42,340 nucleotides of DNA from Clostridia bacterium (lineage in GTDB: Bacteria > Bacillota > Clostridia > Oscillospirales > Acutalibacteraceae): positions 1 through 42,340 of the forward strand of contig JAFYSE010000009.1 in the NCBI GenBank assembly GCA_017546665.1. Reading direction: 5' to 3'. A program made the translations under genes and the position numbers. The notes below the pieces were generated by a model. That model saw only the letters and a list, made by a program, of their open reading frames with translations, had not been told where the DNA came from and searched no databases. Shown in pieces: positions 9,239 to 17,415 of this stretch; the first letter of the stretch is position 1; each line of letters begins with the position of its first letter.

Positions 9239-10036
9239 TTAGTTCATGTTACTTAGAAGCTCATTCACTTTTGCCTGAACTTCTGTGTAGCTATAGCCTG
9301 CACTCTCAAGTCTTTCTTTTCTCGTAGGTGTACTATCTTTTGTACCCCACTTACCGTCTATTACTTCAAGTGCTATCTTCTCAACGGTATTTTTATAGGA
9401 CTTGTAGAGCTCAAGCTTAGTTATGCCGTCATAATCAACGTCAAGGTCAACTTTTCCTTGTATGCCGGGGACATTGCCTTTAGATGAATATTGCCAAGCC
9501 GCCGCATAAGATTCTGAAGGCTTTATCGGTGAAAGTGGATTGTAACTACCATTATCATTTACGGGATATCTTGCTATCCAAAAGTCAAAGTCGTACTTAA
9601 GGTCTTCAGGAATGACATTAATGTACCAATCACGATTGCAGTATATGCCGCAAAAATAGCCGCACTGCGCAAAGTGATAAGCATATACATAACAAAGGTT
9701 TCTTATAAACTCTTTTCCCTTTGCACGTAGCTTATCTGACTCAAGGTCAAGCCATATGCCATATTCAAGCTTCCTTCCCTTAAGATGTTTTAAAAGAGCT
9801 TTTGCATCTTTGACAGGATCACTTATGGATGAAGAGCCTATAAAGATATAAACACCTCTATCCATTCCCACGTCGCCTGCGTGCTTGTAGTTGTATTCAA
9901 AGGTTTCATCGATGTTATGAGAACCTGCCTCATACATAGCCTTTAAAATCGCAAACTGCTTTCCGCTTGCGGCGACTTTATCCCAGTCAATCTTACCCTG
10001 GTAATGGCTTACATCAATTCCGAGAACTTCCTTCAT
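9239..10036 (-). CDS. Endolysin: GH25 muramidase with one CW_7 (Cpl-7) wall-binding repeat
   Basis: The enzyme hydrolyses the beta-1,4 bond between N-acetylmuramic acid and N-acetylglucosamine to release phage. The GH25 fold spans about residues 1-205: GIDVSHYQGKIDW places the first active-site Asp at residue 8, and WLDLES supplies the acidic pair near 97-99. Residues about 224-262 match the CW_7 pattern (IDGKWGTKDSTPTRKERLESAGY reduced to its IDGKWG and AGYSY landmarks). There is no signal peptide, so release depends on the holin gene, which it overlaps by 23 nt. AGAGGATAAGG precedes the start. Confidence 0.93.
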   Translation of the reverse strand: MKEVLGIDVSHYQGKIDWDKVAASGKQFAILKAMYEAGSHNIDETFEYNYKHAGDVGMDRGVYIFIGSSSISDPVKDAKALLKHLKGRKLEYGIWLDLESDKLRAKGKEFIRNLCYVYAYHFAQCGYFCGIYCNRDWYINVIPEDLKYDFDFWIARYPVNDNGSYNPLSPIKPSESYAAAWQYSSKGNVPGIQGKVDLDVDYDGITKLELYKSYKNTVEKIALEVIDGKWGTKDSTPTRKERLESAGYSYTEVQAKVNELLSNMN

Positions 10037-10457
10037 TTTCCTTATCCTCTTTTGTCGAAAGAATGTCGATAGCCTTAGTAATCACGGGAAGCATTGGAAT
10101 ACCCATAATACCTGCGTTTTCGACGATGCTTAGAAGTTCATTCGCGCAATATCCTATAATCACTGCATCTCTTATATAATCAGTGCCTATAAGAAGGTCA
10201 AGTCTATAGGCTATAAGTACGAATAAAAGAGTCATTCCTTTTTTAGAAAGACCCTTCCAACCGACCTTGCTGTTAAGCGCTCCGCTTTTCGTCTTGGGCG
10301 ACTTTTTAAAGACGCCCGCAACGATAAGTCCTGATATATAGTCTATTGCCATGAACATGATTAGTGTTGACAACCCGGTACTCCATCCCCCAAAAAGCGA
10401 AGTAAAAATTGCCCCGACAAGTCCGACAAAAACAGTAAATACGTTTTTAGGCTGCAT
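10014..10457 (-). CDS. Phage holin (holin 4 / toxin-secretion holin-like)
   Basis: A 147-aa membrane protein that should form lesions letting the adjacent lysin reach peptidoglycan. Hydrophobic segments are at about 8-25 and 28-48 (LIMFMAIDYISGLIVAGV), 72-88 (GMTLLFVLIAYRLDLL) and 95-112, with a charged tail. The order DYxSG followed by a basic SKxGWxGLxKK loop is typical of the phage holin-4 family. AAAGGAG precedes the ATG. The stop overlaps the lysin start, which supports coupled expression. Confidence 0.88.
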   Translation of the reverse strand: MQPKNVFTVFVGLVGAIFTSLFGGWSTGLSTLIMFMAIDYISGLIVAGVFKKSPKTKSGALNSKVGWKGLSKKGMTLLFVLIAYRLDLLIGTDYIRDAVIIGYCANELLSIVENAGIMGIPMLPVITKAIDILSTKEDKENEGSSRN

Positions 10458-10477
10458 ATTTTACTCCTTTTTTGGTT

Positions 10478-10729
10478 TTAAGGTTCCACAACTTCAACAG
10501 GCGGCTGGTTATCGATAATCTTCTCAAGACCGCTAACGACAACGCCGTACTCACTCATTACCATGTAGTGAGCAAGGGTAATCGTATCAAGCTTAAGGCC
10601 GTATGATACCTCGTCATGGAACTTGATCTCTGCTTCCTTCTCTGTGTCATAACCAAGAATGGTATTAGCAAGGTCATTACCCGTTCTTACATTTGAGATA
10701 AATAAAAATTTTCCCTCGTATTCAGGCAT
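10478..10729 (-). CDS. 83-aa phage protein of unknown function
   Basis: AAGGAGG upstream gives a clear start. The protein is acidic and mixed alpha/beta with no Cys, membrane segment or recognised domain. It begins with EYEGKFLFISNVRTG and ends in a Pro/Val/Glu-rich tail. It is the first gene after the fibre-tip region and its terminator, and directly precedes the holin, so it may belong to the lysis unit. Function is unknown. Confidence 0.6.
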   Translation of the reverse strand: MPEYEGKFLFISNVRTGNDLANTILGYDTEKEAEIKFHDEVSYGLKLDTITLAHYMVMSEYGVVVSGLEKIIDNQPPVEVVEP

Positions 10730-10786
10730 TTTAATTTCCTCCTTTTAGATTTGAGTTTGTTTTTTTAGTTTCTTGTAGAAAATAAA

Positions 10787-10826
10787 AATGAAGCAAACTC
10801 TCTAAAGTAGAAAAGTTTACTTCATT
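10787..10826 (-). terminator. Terminator downstream of the fibre-tip cassette
   Basis: On the minus strand, arms AATGAAGTAAAC/GTTTGCTTCATT (one mismatch) enclose a 16-nt loop and are followed by a T-rich stretch. It separates the fibre region from the lysis genes. Its arms end at the first codons of the opposite-strand cassette, so it would end the fibre transcript in either proposed orientation. Confidence 0.55.
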
Positions 10827-10828
10827 TC

Positions 10829-11203
10829 GTGTTTTGGTGTATTTCCCTTAGTTCGCAAAATAGCAATAATGCGAACTGGGTTTTGGTTGACCCTGTAGCT
10901 TCAATCAGTGGTTCGTCAGGTGGTGCGAAGCCAACGTTCTACAAGCGCGGAAAAGAACTTTTAATGATAAAATTCCCGCACCCTGCAAACTCAGCCACGA
11001 CAGTAACTATTACTTTTAAATCTGATTATAAATTTAAAGACAACGTTAACTTTTGCGTCCTAAATTACTCTTCATGGAACAAAGACTATCAAGTAATGTT
11101 GGATTATTACGTAAATGCAGCTTCAAATCAGTTAACATCAGGTTGTACAACGATGTTTAATTATTTTACACTGCCTGCACCTGTGGTATTTCCTTTAAGC
11201 TGA
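10829..11203 (+). CDS. Opposite-strand 124-aa frame: candidate silent alternative tail-fibre tip
   Basis: This is the only plus-strand coding-like frame inside the minus-strand late region. It opens with GTG and has no convincing ribosome site, so it is probably not expressed as it stands. Residues 9-18 read SSQNSNNANWV, parallel to TTQISNLANMV in the fibre. Further on, FYKRGKELLMIKF parallels AYRIGRLVVLNVGV, a typical beta strand of fibre tips. The rest is beta-rich. It ends in TGA at 11201-11203, overlapping the opposite end of the fibre gene (stop at 11195-11197). The junction motif lies in an inverted repeat shared with the fibre gene. I infer an alternative receptor-binding tip in the off orientation. 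A separate small gene or a relic is possible. Confidence 0.5.
   Translation: MFWCISLSSQNSNNANWVLVDPVASISGSSGGAKPTFYKRGKELLMIKFPHPANSATTVTITFKSDYKFKDNVNFCVLNYSSWNKDYQVMLDYYVNAASNQLTSGCTTMFNYFTLPAPVVFPLS
10846..10879. repeat. Left arm of an imperfect inverted repeat flanking the two fibre tips
   Basis: The reverse complement of this stretch aligns with 11527-11561 with one gap. The best part, ATTGCTATTTTGCGAACTAA against ATTGCTAATTTGCGTAGTAA, differs at three of 20 positions. Inside the arm, AGTTCGCA and TGCGAACT form a perfect 8-bp dyad around 12 bases, the form of a site-specific recombination site. The midpoint between arms (about 11204) is exactly where the two convergent reading frames stop. 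Confidence 0.55.
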
Positions 11204-12787
11204 TATATAACATATAGAAACCGTCACGTCGCAGTTATTTGTTCCTGCTACTTGAAATACGTCGCTTGACGTAAAGAGGTGTATTTCTCCAGCAGTTGTC
11301 ACCTTGGCTACAGCGGCAAACTCTCTTGCTCCGTAAACAACAATGGCGGTACCTGCTGTTTCTGTTCTGGCTCGTATAGGAGATGTTGCAACATGCAAAT
11401 AATTTCCTGCATTATAGCCAGCGGGTGCTAAAACTCCAACATTGAGAACTACCAATCTACCAATTCTATAGGCGTTGTTTCGATTAACTATATAGCCGCT
11501 GGTTATGTTTACAACATTAATCGAAACCATGTTAGCCAAATTGCTAATTTGCGTAGTAACGTTGTCTGCCGTTGTAGCATTTCCACCTGATCCGGTATTG
11601 ATATTTGTGTTTGCCGCAATAATCTGTGTAGCTTTATACAAAGTGTTGTTGTAGATAAACTGTTCTCCGATCTCGTACCTTCTTGAAGCGACAAGATTAG
11701 CCTGCCTTGTTGCTATGACAGTCTGATTAGCCTTGTTGCCGTTGATAGTGTCAATCTGAGTCTTTACGCCGCCACTTGTTACGGGTTTTGTGCTACTTGC
11801 TGTGGGGGTCGTGTCCCAAGAAGATGCACCACTTGCGTATGTAGGGAGCTTTTTATCAATCTCTGTCTTTATGCCGCCACTTGTAACAGGTTTTGTGCTG
11901 TTCGCTGTAGGGGTTGTGTCCCAAGCTGTCGCATCACCTGCATATGTAGCAAGCTTATTATCAAGAGCAGTCTTTACTCCTCCGCTTGTAACGGGTTTTG
12001 TACTTGCCGCTGTAGGCGCCGTGTCCCAAGCCGTTGAATCCGCTGTATATGTCTTAAGCCTACTTGTTTCAAGGTTATCAATGTCTGTTTCTGCCGCTGT
12101 AAGTCTTGTATCTAATGCACCTATAACTGAAGTAGTTGCAAACTCAACCCATGAACTCCATGTTGTGCCGTTGTAGCCTCTCTTATAGGTCTTTCCATCA
12201 TCACATACAATCGACTGGATCACATCGGAAGCGCCGGGGCCTTTAATTACTGTGAGCCTGAATATTGACAAAGGATTTGAGTCAATCCCTGTCGGAGCAT
12301 TGGTAACATAGAACAAAGTAGAGGACTTATAGTAGTTTCCGTATGTCGTTACCGTGTCAAGGTCAGTCTGTGTTGATATTTCTTTATCAGCTTCAAGTCT
12401 TATGAATGAATCATTGAAGCTATTTATAAGAGCCTCAACGGTCGTGCGTGCGCAGTTTGTGCCGATAGCGATAGGATCATTTACATTTATCTGCGCTGTC
12501 GCTCTTACAAGGTTTGAATCAGCATCAACAAAGATATCCCCTTCAGGGTGTGGATTCTGCGCGATAGTAGAAGTCTCTATCTCTGCAAAGTTTTCTGTCA
12601 GATTGGCGATATTTCCACCATATGCGGATAACTGCCAATATGTATAATCTGTCGGCAGATTGCCTGTTGTAGTGCCTTTTGCGATATACGAGCTATTCTG
12701 ATATGTGACAAGATCTAAAAGCTCATAAGTCGTAGCGGCGTTATAGTCGCCTTTAGGCATCAGTAATACTCTTCCGGCACTAATCAT
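11195..12787 (-). CDS. Tail fibre / receptor-binding protein with three 35-aa repeats
   Basis: A 530-aa protein with GGAGGTGG before the ATG at 12787. Residues 1-60 (GDYNAATTYELLDLVTYQNSSYIA) look like the small carbohydrate-binding-like or shaft-attachment domain common in Firmicutes phage appendages. A beta-rich middle follows. Three tandem 35-residue units (about 244-348), each containing KPVTSGG, form a shaft. A short helical hinge with QISNLAN leads into a beta-rich tip of about 115 residues. It is directly preceded by the 287-aa coiled-coil gene and probably assembles with it. Its tip-coding DNA is flanked by the inverted repeat and faces the alternative tip cassette. Confidence 0.8.
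   Translation of the reverse strand: MISAGRVLLMPKGDYNAATTYELLDLVTYQNSSYIAKGTTTGNLPTDYTYWQLSAYGGNIANLTENFAEIETSTIAQNPHPEGDIFVDADSNLVRATAQINVNDPIAIGTNCARTTVEALINSFNDSFIRLEADKEISTQTDLDTVTTYGNYYKSSTLFYVTNAPTGIDSNPLSIFRLTVIKGPGASDVIQSIVCDDGKTYKRGYNGTTWSSWVEFATTSVIGALDTRLTAAETDIDNLETSRLKTYTADSTAWDTAPTAASTKPVTSGGVKTALDNKLATYAGDATAWDTTPTANSTKPVTSGGIKTEIDKKLPTYASGASSWDTTPTASSTKPVTSGGVKTQIDTINGNKANQTVIATRQANLVASRRYEIGEQFIYNNTLYKATQIIAANTNINTGSGGNATTADNVTTQISNLANMVSINVVNITSGYIVNRNNAYRIGRLVVLNVGVLAPAGYNAGNYLHVATSPIRARTETAGTAIVVYGAREFAAVAKVTTAGEIHLFTSSDVFQVAGTNNCDVTVSICYISA
11527..11561. repeat. Right arm of the fibre-tip inverted repeat, inside the fibre gene
   Basis: It encodes, on the minus strand, the hinge TTQISNLANMV that precedes the fibre tip. 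It pairs with 10846-10879 in inverted orientation and in the same codon phase, so an exchange here would join the fibre shaft in frame to the alternative tip. The arms are not identical, which argues against very recent or frequent recombination unless only a short core is used. Confidence 0.55.
11744..12058 (-). repeat. Three tandem 105-bp coding repeats in the fibre shaft
   Basis: Three 35-residue units follow one another without gaps. Each has the order TY, AWDT or SWDT, PTA, STKPVTSGG, then KT and D. DNA identity between units is high around the KPVTSGG codons. Unit number can change by slippage or recombination, which would change shaft length. Confidence 0.8.
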
Positions 12788-12788
12788 C

Positions 12789-13652
12789 TTATGCCACCTC
12801 CCATTCTAAGTTACCTGTTGTTGTATTTACCTGGAAATTAAACATGTTTGAATCATACATGAGCTCCCCGGTCGTAAAGTCAATGTTAAAGTGCGGGTCA
12901 TTTAAAAGCGCTGTTATCGCATCAAGTGCGCCCTGTGCATCGCTTGCGGCCTGTTCTGCGTCTGTTTTTGCATTAGACGCTATATTTGCCGCATCTACGG
13001 CGTCTGTCTTTGCGGCACTTACAATAGATGCGTCCTGTGCCACTGTATCAGCATCGGTTCTTACCTGCTCTTTCATGGTATTTGTTTCAGACATATAAGT
13101 TGCCGCGTTTGCTTCAGACGTTGCCGCATTTGCCGCGCTAGTTCCTGCATCCTGCGAAGCCTGACTTGCAGTGTTGCAATAGTACATTGAATTGTCTGTA
13201 TCTTCATTAAGTCTTGTTCCTGTACCACCAACGGCCCAAGACCTTGCTTCTGTCGCATAAAGGCTTACACCTGTTGCATACTCAGCCGCGAGTGCTGCGC
13301 TGTTTGCGGCCTGTGTTGCTCTACTTGCGGCCGCGTTTGCGGAACTTAAGGCGGCATTAGCACTGTTTTGAGCATCACCTGCAAAAGCCTCAACGCTTGC
13401 TTCTATCGACTGTGCCGAAGATATGAGGTTTTCTGTTTCTTCTTTTGCGTGCAATGCATCAGATGCACTCTGTGCTGAATCGCTTGCGGCCTGTTCTGCT
13501 CTTTCTGCGTACTCTCTTGCTGTCGCTGTCGCAGATAAGTTATAGTTGCCTACGGTGATCTTATTCGTGGTTGACCCATCATCTACAGCAATCAAGTGAT
13601 TGTCCGTAACGATGGTTATTTCAGGCAGTGAACTTATAGGAATATTAGCCAT
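12789..13652 (-). CDS. Ala-rich coiled-coil tail appendage protein
   Basis: A 287-aa protein whose N-terminal 40 residues (SLPEITIVTDNHLIAVDDGS) form a short beta attachment domain. Residues about 45-245 are a long Ala/Ser/Asp/Thr heptad array (AERAEQAASDSAQSA and similar), and the last 35 residues are beta-rich (FNIDFTTGELMYDS). This is the layout of trimeric phage tail fibres or needles. GGAGG precedes the start. It lies one base from the fibre gene and 11 bases from the collar-like gene, so the three are one appendage unit. Confidence 0.72.
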   Translation of the reverse strand: MANIPISSLPEITIVTDNHLIAVDDGSTTNKITVGNYNLSATATAREYAERAEQAASDSAQSASDALHAKEETENLISSAQSIEASVEAFAGDAQNSANAALSSANAAASRATQAANSAALAAEYATGVSLYATEARSWAVGGTGTRLNEDTDNSMYYCNTASQASQDAGTSAANAATSEANAATYMSETNTMKEQVRTDADTVAQDASIVSAAKTDAVDAANIASNAKTDAEQAASDAQGALDAITALLNDPHFNIDFTTGELMYDSNMFNFQVNTTTGNLEWEVA

Positions 13653-13663
13653 TTCTTACCTCC

Positions 13664-14260
13664 TTACGAAACGCGAATATATCTTGTGACGTTCCTATCG
13701 TCTGTATCTATCACTTCCCATGTACCACCAAGGACTGTGCCCGGCGATACGCCTCTTGAACTGTAGACACTTCCAACAGGATATGCAGCTCTTAAGACTA
13801 TCTGTTTATAGTCATAATCTCTTACATAGGCACATACTGCGGAAGATGTAGGAATCGCGGTATTATCATCCGTTACCATAGGAAGCACGGAAGCGATAGC
13901 ATCAAGCATAAGCGCAACTCTTGTATAACTATCAAGGTCGGGCTGTGTGATAGTATCAAGCACCTCTTTATTTGAGTGGTTATGCCTATTAGATTTATTT
14001 AAGGAAATATCAGTCGTCATGGAGTTAAGTACAGACTGTACATTTTCTTGTGCTATATATCCGGGCGGTACCTGTGCGCCTATGTTGAGCGCCGCAGTAT
14101 TTGAATTTATCGCATCGATAAATTCGTTGTACTTTTCGATTACAAGATTACCAAGTGAATCAAACTGCTCCTGCATTTCTGAAGTGCCAAGCGCGGGGGT
14201 ATCGGGAAGACCTGTAACGCCCTTTCCTGCTCTGTCTTCAGACGTAATTTTCTCAAACAT
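13664..14260 (-). CDS. Tail collar / gp53-like baseplate-type protein
   Basis: A 198-aa protein with AAGGAGAG before the start. The C-terminal 50 residues contain AAYPVGSVYSSR and GGTWEVIDTD, the YPVGSxY...GGTWE pattern of collar or gp53-like domains that connect fibres to the tail. The N-terminal half is helical with an IDAI-type segment. It is placed between the nozzle-like and appendage genes. It is probably the adaptor that holds the fibres, inferred from the motif and its neighbours. Confidence 0.68.
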   Translation of the reverse strand: MFEKITSEDRAGKGVTGLPDTPALGTSEMQEQFDSLGNLVIEKYNEFIDAINSNTAALNIGAQVPPGYIAQENVQSVLNSMTTDISLNKSNRHNHSNKEVLDTITQPDLDSYTRVALMLDAIASVLPMVTDDNTAIPTSSAVCAYVRDYDYKQIVLRAAYPVGSVYSSRGVSPGTVLGGTWEVIDTDDRNVTRYIRVS

Positions 14261-14272
14261 TTTATTCTCTCC

Positions 14273-16267
14273 TTACTTGATGTTTCCTGCCTGTGTGTAT
14301 TCCACAGCAAAGTCATTAACTCCAAGCGGTTCATTAAGAAGGTCATTTATGAACCTGAACCGCACATGAGGAAGCTTTTTAAGCCTTATCTTTGCCGATG
14401 TAACACGCTGTGTTCTATTGCACGAAAACGTCATTTTTGAAAAGGTTAGGTTCTCAAAAGACAGATACTTAAGAGTTGCGACGTCATTCTTAAGAAGCGT
14501 CCATTGTCCGTCTTTTTGCGCCCATATCTGAACAGATGATGATATTTCCGGCATACATCTTAAGGCGACATACCTATAAGTCTTTTTCTTGTAGAAAAGC
14601 TGCTGCGATATGTCGGCTGTCTCCCAGACGGAAGTTATCGCCTCACCATCATCGTTATATGACTCAAGATCCTTTTCATCGGTATACCATTTGTATACTT
14701 TGCCACTTGTGGAGCCAAAGAATAGCTCTCCGTTTATTTCAAATAAGCAAGTAGCCGGAACATTGGTAAAGTAGAATCCCGCATACTGTCTTGTTGCATA
14801 CGGTCTTGACCTGTCTGTACGCATCGGCTGTAAGCCGTCAAGGATGTACAGATGGTCGTTTATCGCAAGAATATAATAGTCTTTCCATGTGTAAGCTATT
14901 GCATCCTCAAGGTTCTCTTCTTTTAAGAGCTTGCCTTCAAGGTAATAGCTTCTGTCCTGGGCGTATTTCTCACCCGTGATATCCTGCGCTGTTACTGCAT
15001 ACACTCCAAGGCGCGTTAAAAAAACAGGCTCCGTCGCAAGATATGAAAAAGCATACTTGCTTATAGCGCCTGCTCCCTGAAGAGTGTTTATAAGTTTAAA
15101 TACAGGTTCGTCATTTACAAGATCACCTTCGCGGATAAGGATTGATTGTGTCATTTCGTTATAGTCCTTATGCGCCGCAAGGTAGTTGTTTATTATCGAA
15201 TAACCCATGATAGCCGACGTATCGCTTCCAAGCTTTGAATACCATGTGTCGGCAAAATATGTAGGGTCATATTGTTGTGAAAACCAGTCACAGTTGATAT
15301 AGGTGTAAAGTGAACCGTCTCTTATTCCTTGGTCTGGGTTTCCTGAGATAAATAGCCTGTCGCCTGCACCATTTACGCCAAACATAGCGCCTATCGTGCA
15401 ATGGTTTACTCTGTCTGCATATCCGGGTACAGTCCTATAAGCCTGTATCTTTACGTTGTCTTCACCAGTTATAGGACTTGGCCCCGGTGGATTAACAAAA
15501 GATACGACTCCTGTTGACCTATTTACTGAAAAAGCGCTTCCTTCGTAGACTTCAACCCAGTTACCACCTGAGTTTAAAAGCCATGCTTTAACAGTCGTTG
15601 CATCAAGGCCGCCAAAAGTAAGCTGAAAGTCTCTTACTGAACCTTGGTCGCTCTTTACAAGAAACTGCTCGATAAATGCGGGCTGCAATAGGTTTAGTGG
15701 TTCATAATCTGTACCGCCTCCCGTGTAGTTCTTTGCGATAGTAAGAGTCGGGATATAGGCTATATCCTGTACAAGCTGTACCGATGTTCCGTTATATACA
15801 CGTAGTTTCGTGCCGTCCAAGATAACAAGCATCTGATTAAGCTGAAAACTTACAGACCTATGCTCTGCCATTCCCGTATATATAAGCGTTATGCTCGTAT
15901 CGCCTGTCTGAAGCAAGATATTATTTGGTTCTGCTTCATGGTCTACGATGAAATTTGTTATGTGATCTATCCACTTTGAGCCCTTGGGAGCTGTCAGGTT
16001 ATAAAGCTTATTTCCTGCGTGTATAAGCCATACATCCGTTGTTGATAGATGATGTACACCGTAAATCGTCTCGCCATAATCTGCAAAGAGCTTATAGCCC
16101 ATTCTCTTACGGATCTTGCCCGGAACAGAACGTATCATGTTCTCAGTGTTCGGGGACTTTGTATCATCAACGGTCGATGCTTCAGACGTAAAGTCTGCGC
16201 CAAGAAACATCGATGCTTCATATACCTGTCTTTTTGGACTTTTCGGAACATTAAATCTTACAGCCAT
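14273..16267 (-). CDS. Tail-nozzle-like (tail tubular B-like) protein
   Basis: The start at 16267 (ATG within TAATG, overlapping the previous stop by one base) is preferred to the GTG at 16276. This gives 664 aa. The protein is almost entirely beta-rich with many aromatic residues. It opens with a GADFTSEASTVDDTKSPN segment, then repeating strands such as YGVHHLSTTDVWLIHAGNKLYNL. Size, fold type and position after the connector suit the nozzle of a short podoviral tail (T7 gp12 or P22 gp10 type). No catalytic motif was seen. The assignment rests on layout rather than a clear signature. Confidence 0.62.
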   Translation of the reverse strand: MAVRFNVPKSPKRQVYEASMFLGADFTSEASTVDDTKSPNTENMIRSVPGKIRKRMGYKLFADYGETIYGVHHLSTTDVWLIHAGNKLYNLTAPKGSKWIDHITNFIVDHEAEPNNILLQTGDTSITLIYTGMAEHRSVSFQLNQMLVILDGTKLRVYNGTSVQLVQDIAYIPTLTIAKNYTGGGTDYEPLNLLQPAFIEQFLVKSDQGSVRDFQLTFGGLDATTVKAWLLNSGGNWVEVYEGSAFSVNRSTGVVSFVNPPGPSPITGEDNVKIQAYRTVPGYADRVNHCTIGAMFGVNGAGDRLFISGNPDQGIRDGSLYTYINCDWFSQQYDPTYFADTWYSKLGSDTSAIMGYSIINNYLAAHKDYNEMTQSILIREGDLVNDEPVFKLINTLQGAGAISKYAFSYLATEPVFLTRLGVYAVTAQDITGEKYAQDRSYYLEGKLLKEENLEDAIAYTWKDYYILAINDHLYILDGLQPMRTDRSRPYATRQYAGFYFTNVPATCLFEINGELFFGSTSGKVYKWYTDEKDLESYNDDGEAITSVWETADISQQLFYKKKTYRYVALRCMPEISSSVQIWAQKDGQWTLLKNDVATLKYLSFENLTFSKMTFSCNRTQRVTSAKIRLKKLPHVRFRFINDLLNEPLGVNDFAVEYTQAGNIK

Positions 16268-17208
16268 TATGCCCACCCACTAGAAGGTAAAAACTTCTCT
16301 TTCTTAGGAACTAGTGCGCCTTGTGATAAAGCTTCCCTGCCGACTTCAAATTCGTTTCGGTAAACTGTTGATGTAGACAGATCATCGTCTTTATACAGTT
16401 CTGAAGCCATATACAAGGGAACAAGCGCCGCAACTTCAGGGTCAAGCGCCATTTCTTCTTCATCCGGCGTATCAAGCGTTATAAACTGCGGATATGCTCT
16501 GTAATGGATGATGTATATACCCTGCTTATCTCTTGGTATCACAAGGGTCTTATCAGCTTCTTGGAAATACTTGTCAGCAACGATATAGTCATTTCCTGTA
16601 TATCCAAGCGAGTAAAGTTCTGCCGGAGCAAGCTGATAAAAGTCAGGAAGTAATTTGGAAAGTTCAAGCCTTATAAAGTTCTCATACTGCGGAACTGCTT
16701 CATCTGTTGCAAACTTGCATCCATAAAAGCATACGTTTGACACATTTACGGGGGACTCAGCTACGATAACAAGTCTTACCGTCGTATCTTCTTCTTCACC
16801 TGTATATGGCACGTTTCCTTTATAGGTCGTAAAGCCTTCAGATGAAACTTCAAAGTCTATAACTTCAGTCTCTCCTATAAAGAGCTTGCAGCTTACAGGC
16901 ACGCCCTGAATCTTAAAGTAGTAACTCTGAGCACCAACAGCGCTATACTCCTTAGTATCTGAGACTATCGTTTCCGTCCTAAACCCTCCATCTTCAAGCA
17001 TATTTTCAAATGGATAATTAAAGTACGTATACTCTTTGATTATGAATTTTCCGGCAGTAGACAACAGCTCTAAAGCTTCATTGCAAGCCTGCGGCATTGC
17101 ATTTACATATTCCATAGTTGCAGAATCATTGGGGATATTCCTTTGTGACCCTGTTATGGAAAACATCTTTTGAAGCGTTGCATACTTAATATCTTTCCAA
17201 GTAATCAT
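16267..17208 (-). CDS. Head-tail connector / tail tubular A-like protein
   Basis: A 313-aa protein starting with a helical domain (TWKDIKYATLQKMFSITGS, EYVNAMPQACNEALELLS), followed by a beta-rich insert and a C-terminal helical region listing MASELYKDDDLSTSTVYRNEFE. The initial helical bundle followed by beta domain resembles adaptor proteins that sit under the portal in short-tailed phages. It is coupled to the nozzle-like gene (TAATG overlap) and starts four bases after the 51-aa gene. The role is inferred from position and gross architecture. Confidence 0.6.
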   Translation of the reverse strand: MITWKDIKYATLQKMFSITGSQRNIPNDSATMEYVNAMPQACNEALELLSTAGKFIIKEYTYFNYPFENMLEDGGFRTETIVSDTKEYSAVGAQSYYFKIQGVPVSCKLFIGETEVIDFEVSSEGFTTYKGNVPYTGEEEDTTVRLVIVAESPVNVSNVCFYGCKFATDEAVPQYENFIRLELSKLLPDFYQLAPAELYSLGYTGNDYIVADKYFQEADKTLVIPRDKQGIYIIHYRAYPQFITLDTPDEEEMALDPEVAALVPLYMASELYKDDDLSTSTVYRNEFEVGREALSQGALVPKKEKFLPSSGWA

Positions 17209-17211
17209 TTC

Positions 17212-17367
17212 TTACCCCTTTTTCTTGCCTGTCTTTTTTGGCTTTTCTGTAACCACCGGGATCTCTTCTTTTTTCGCTTCAACTTCCACAAAAGAAAAGT
17301 TAGTGCCAAAAACAGAGACAACTTCAAAAGTCTTTCCGTCTTTTTCAAATCTTTCACCTTTAACCAT
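17212..17367 (-). CDS. 51-aa small basic protein downstream of capsid
   Basis: AAAGGAG upstream supports the ATG at 17367. The protein begins MVKGERFEKDGKTFEVVSVF, a small beta-rich segment, and ends in a Lys-rich tail (EKPKKTGKKKG). A longer overlapping minus-strand frame in another phase exists but lacks a ribosome site. The gene fits tightly between the hairpin after the capsid gene and the connector gene. It resembles small head-decoration or completion proteins only in size and position. Function is unknown. Confidence 0.65.
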   Translation of the reverse strand: MVKGERFEKDGKTFEVVSVFGTNFSFVEVEAKKEEIPVVTEKPKKTGKKKG

Positions 17368-17387
17368 TTGCCTATCTCCTTTAATAA

Positions 17388-17405
17388 GGGGGCCAAACGG
17401 CCCCC
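17388..17405 (-). terminator. GC hairpin just after the major capsid gene
   Basis: Seven-base arms GGGGGCC/GGCCCCC enclose AAAC. On the minus strand the stem is followed by TTATTAAAGG, a weak T stretch running into the next ribosome site. It probably gives partial termination or 3-prime stabilisation, allowing more capsid mRNA than downstream mRNA. Confidence 0.6.
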
Positions 17406-17415
17406 AAACTCATCT

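Noticed and set aside
10829..11203. Diversity-generating retroelement template repeat near the fibre
   Set aside because: No reverse transcriptase gene is present and the frame is a full alternative domain rather than a short template with A-specific changes.
11790..12176. Plus-strand frame of 128 codons opposite the fibre repeats
   Set aside because: It mirrors the 105-bp repeats of the fibre gene, with no ribosome site and an atypical composition.
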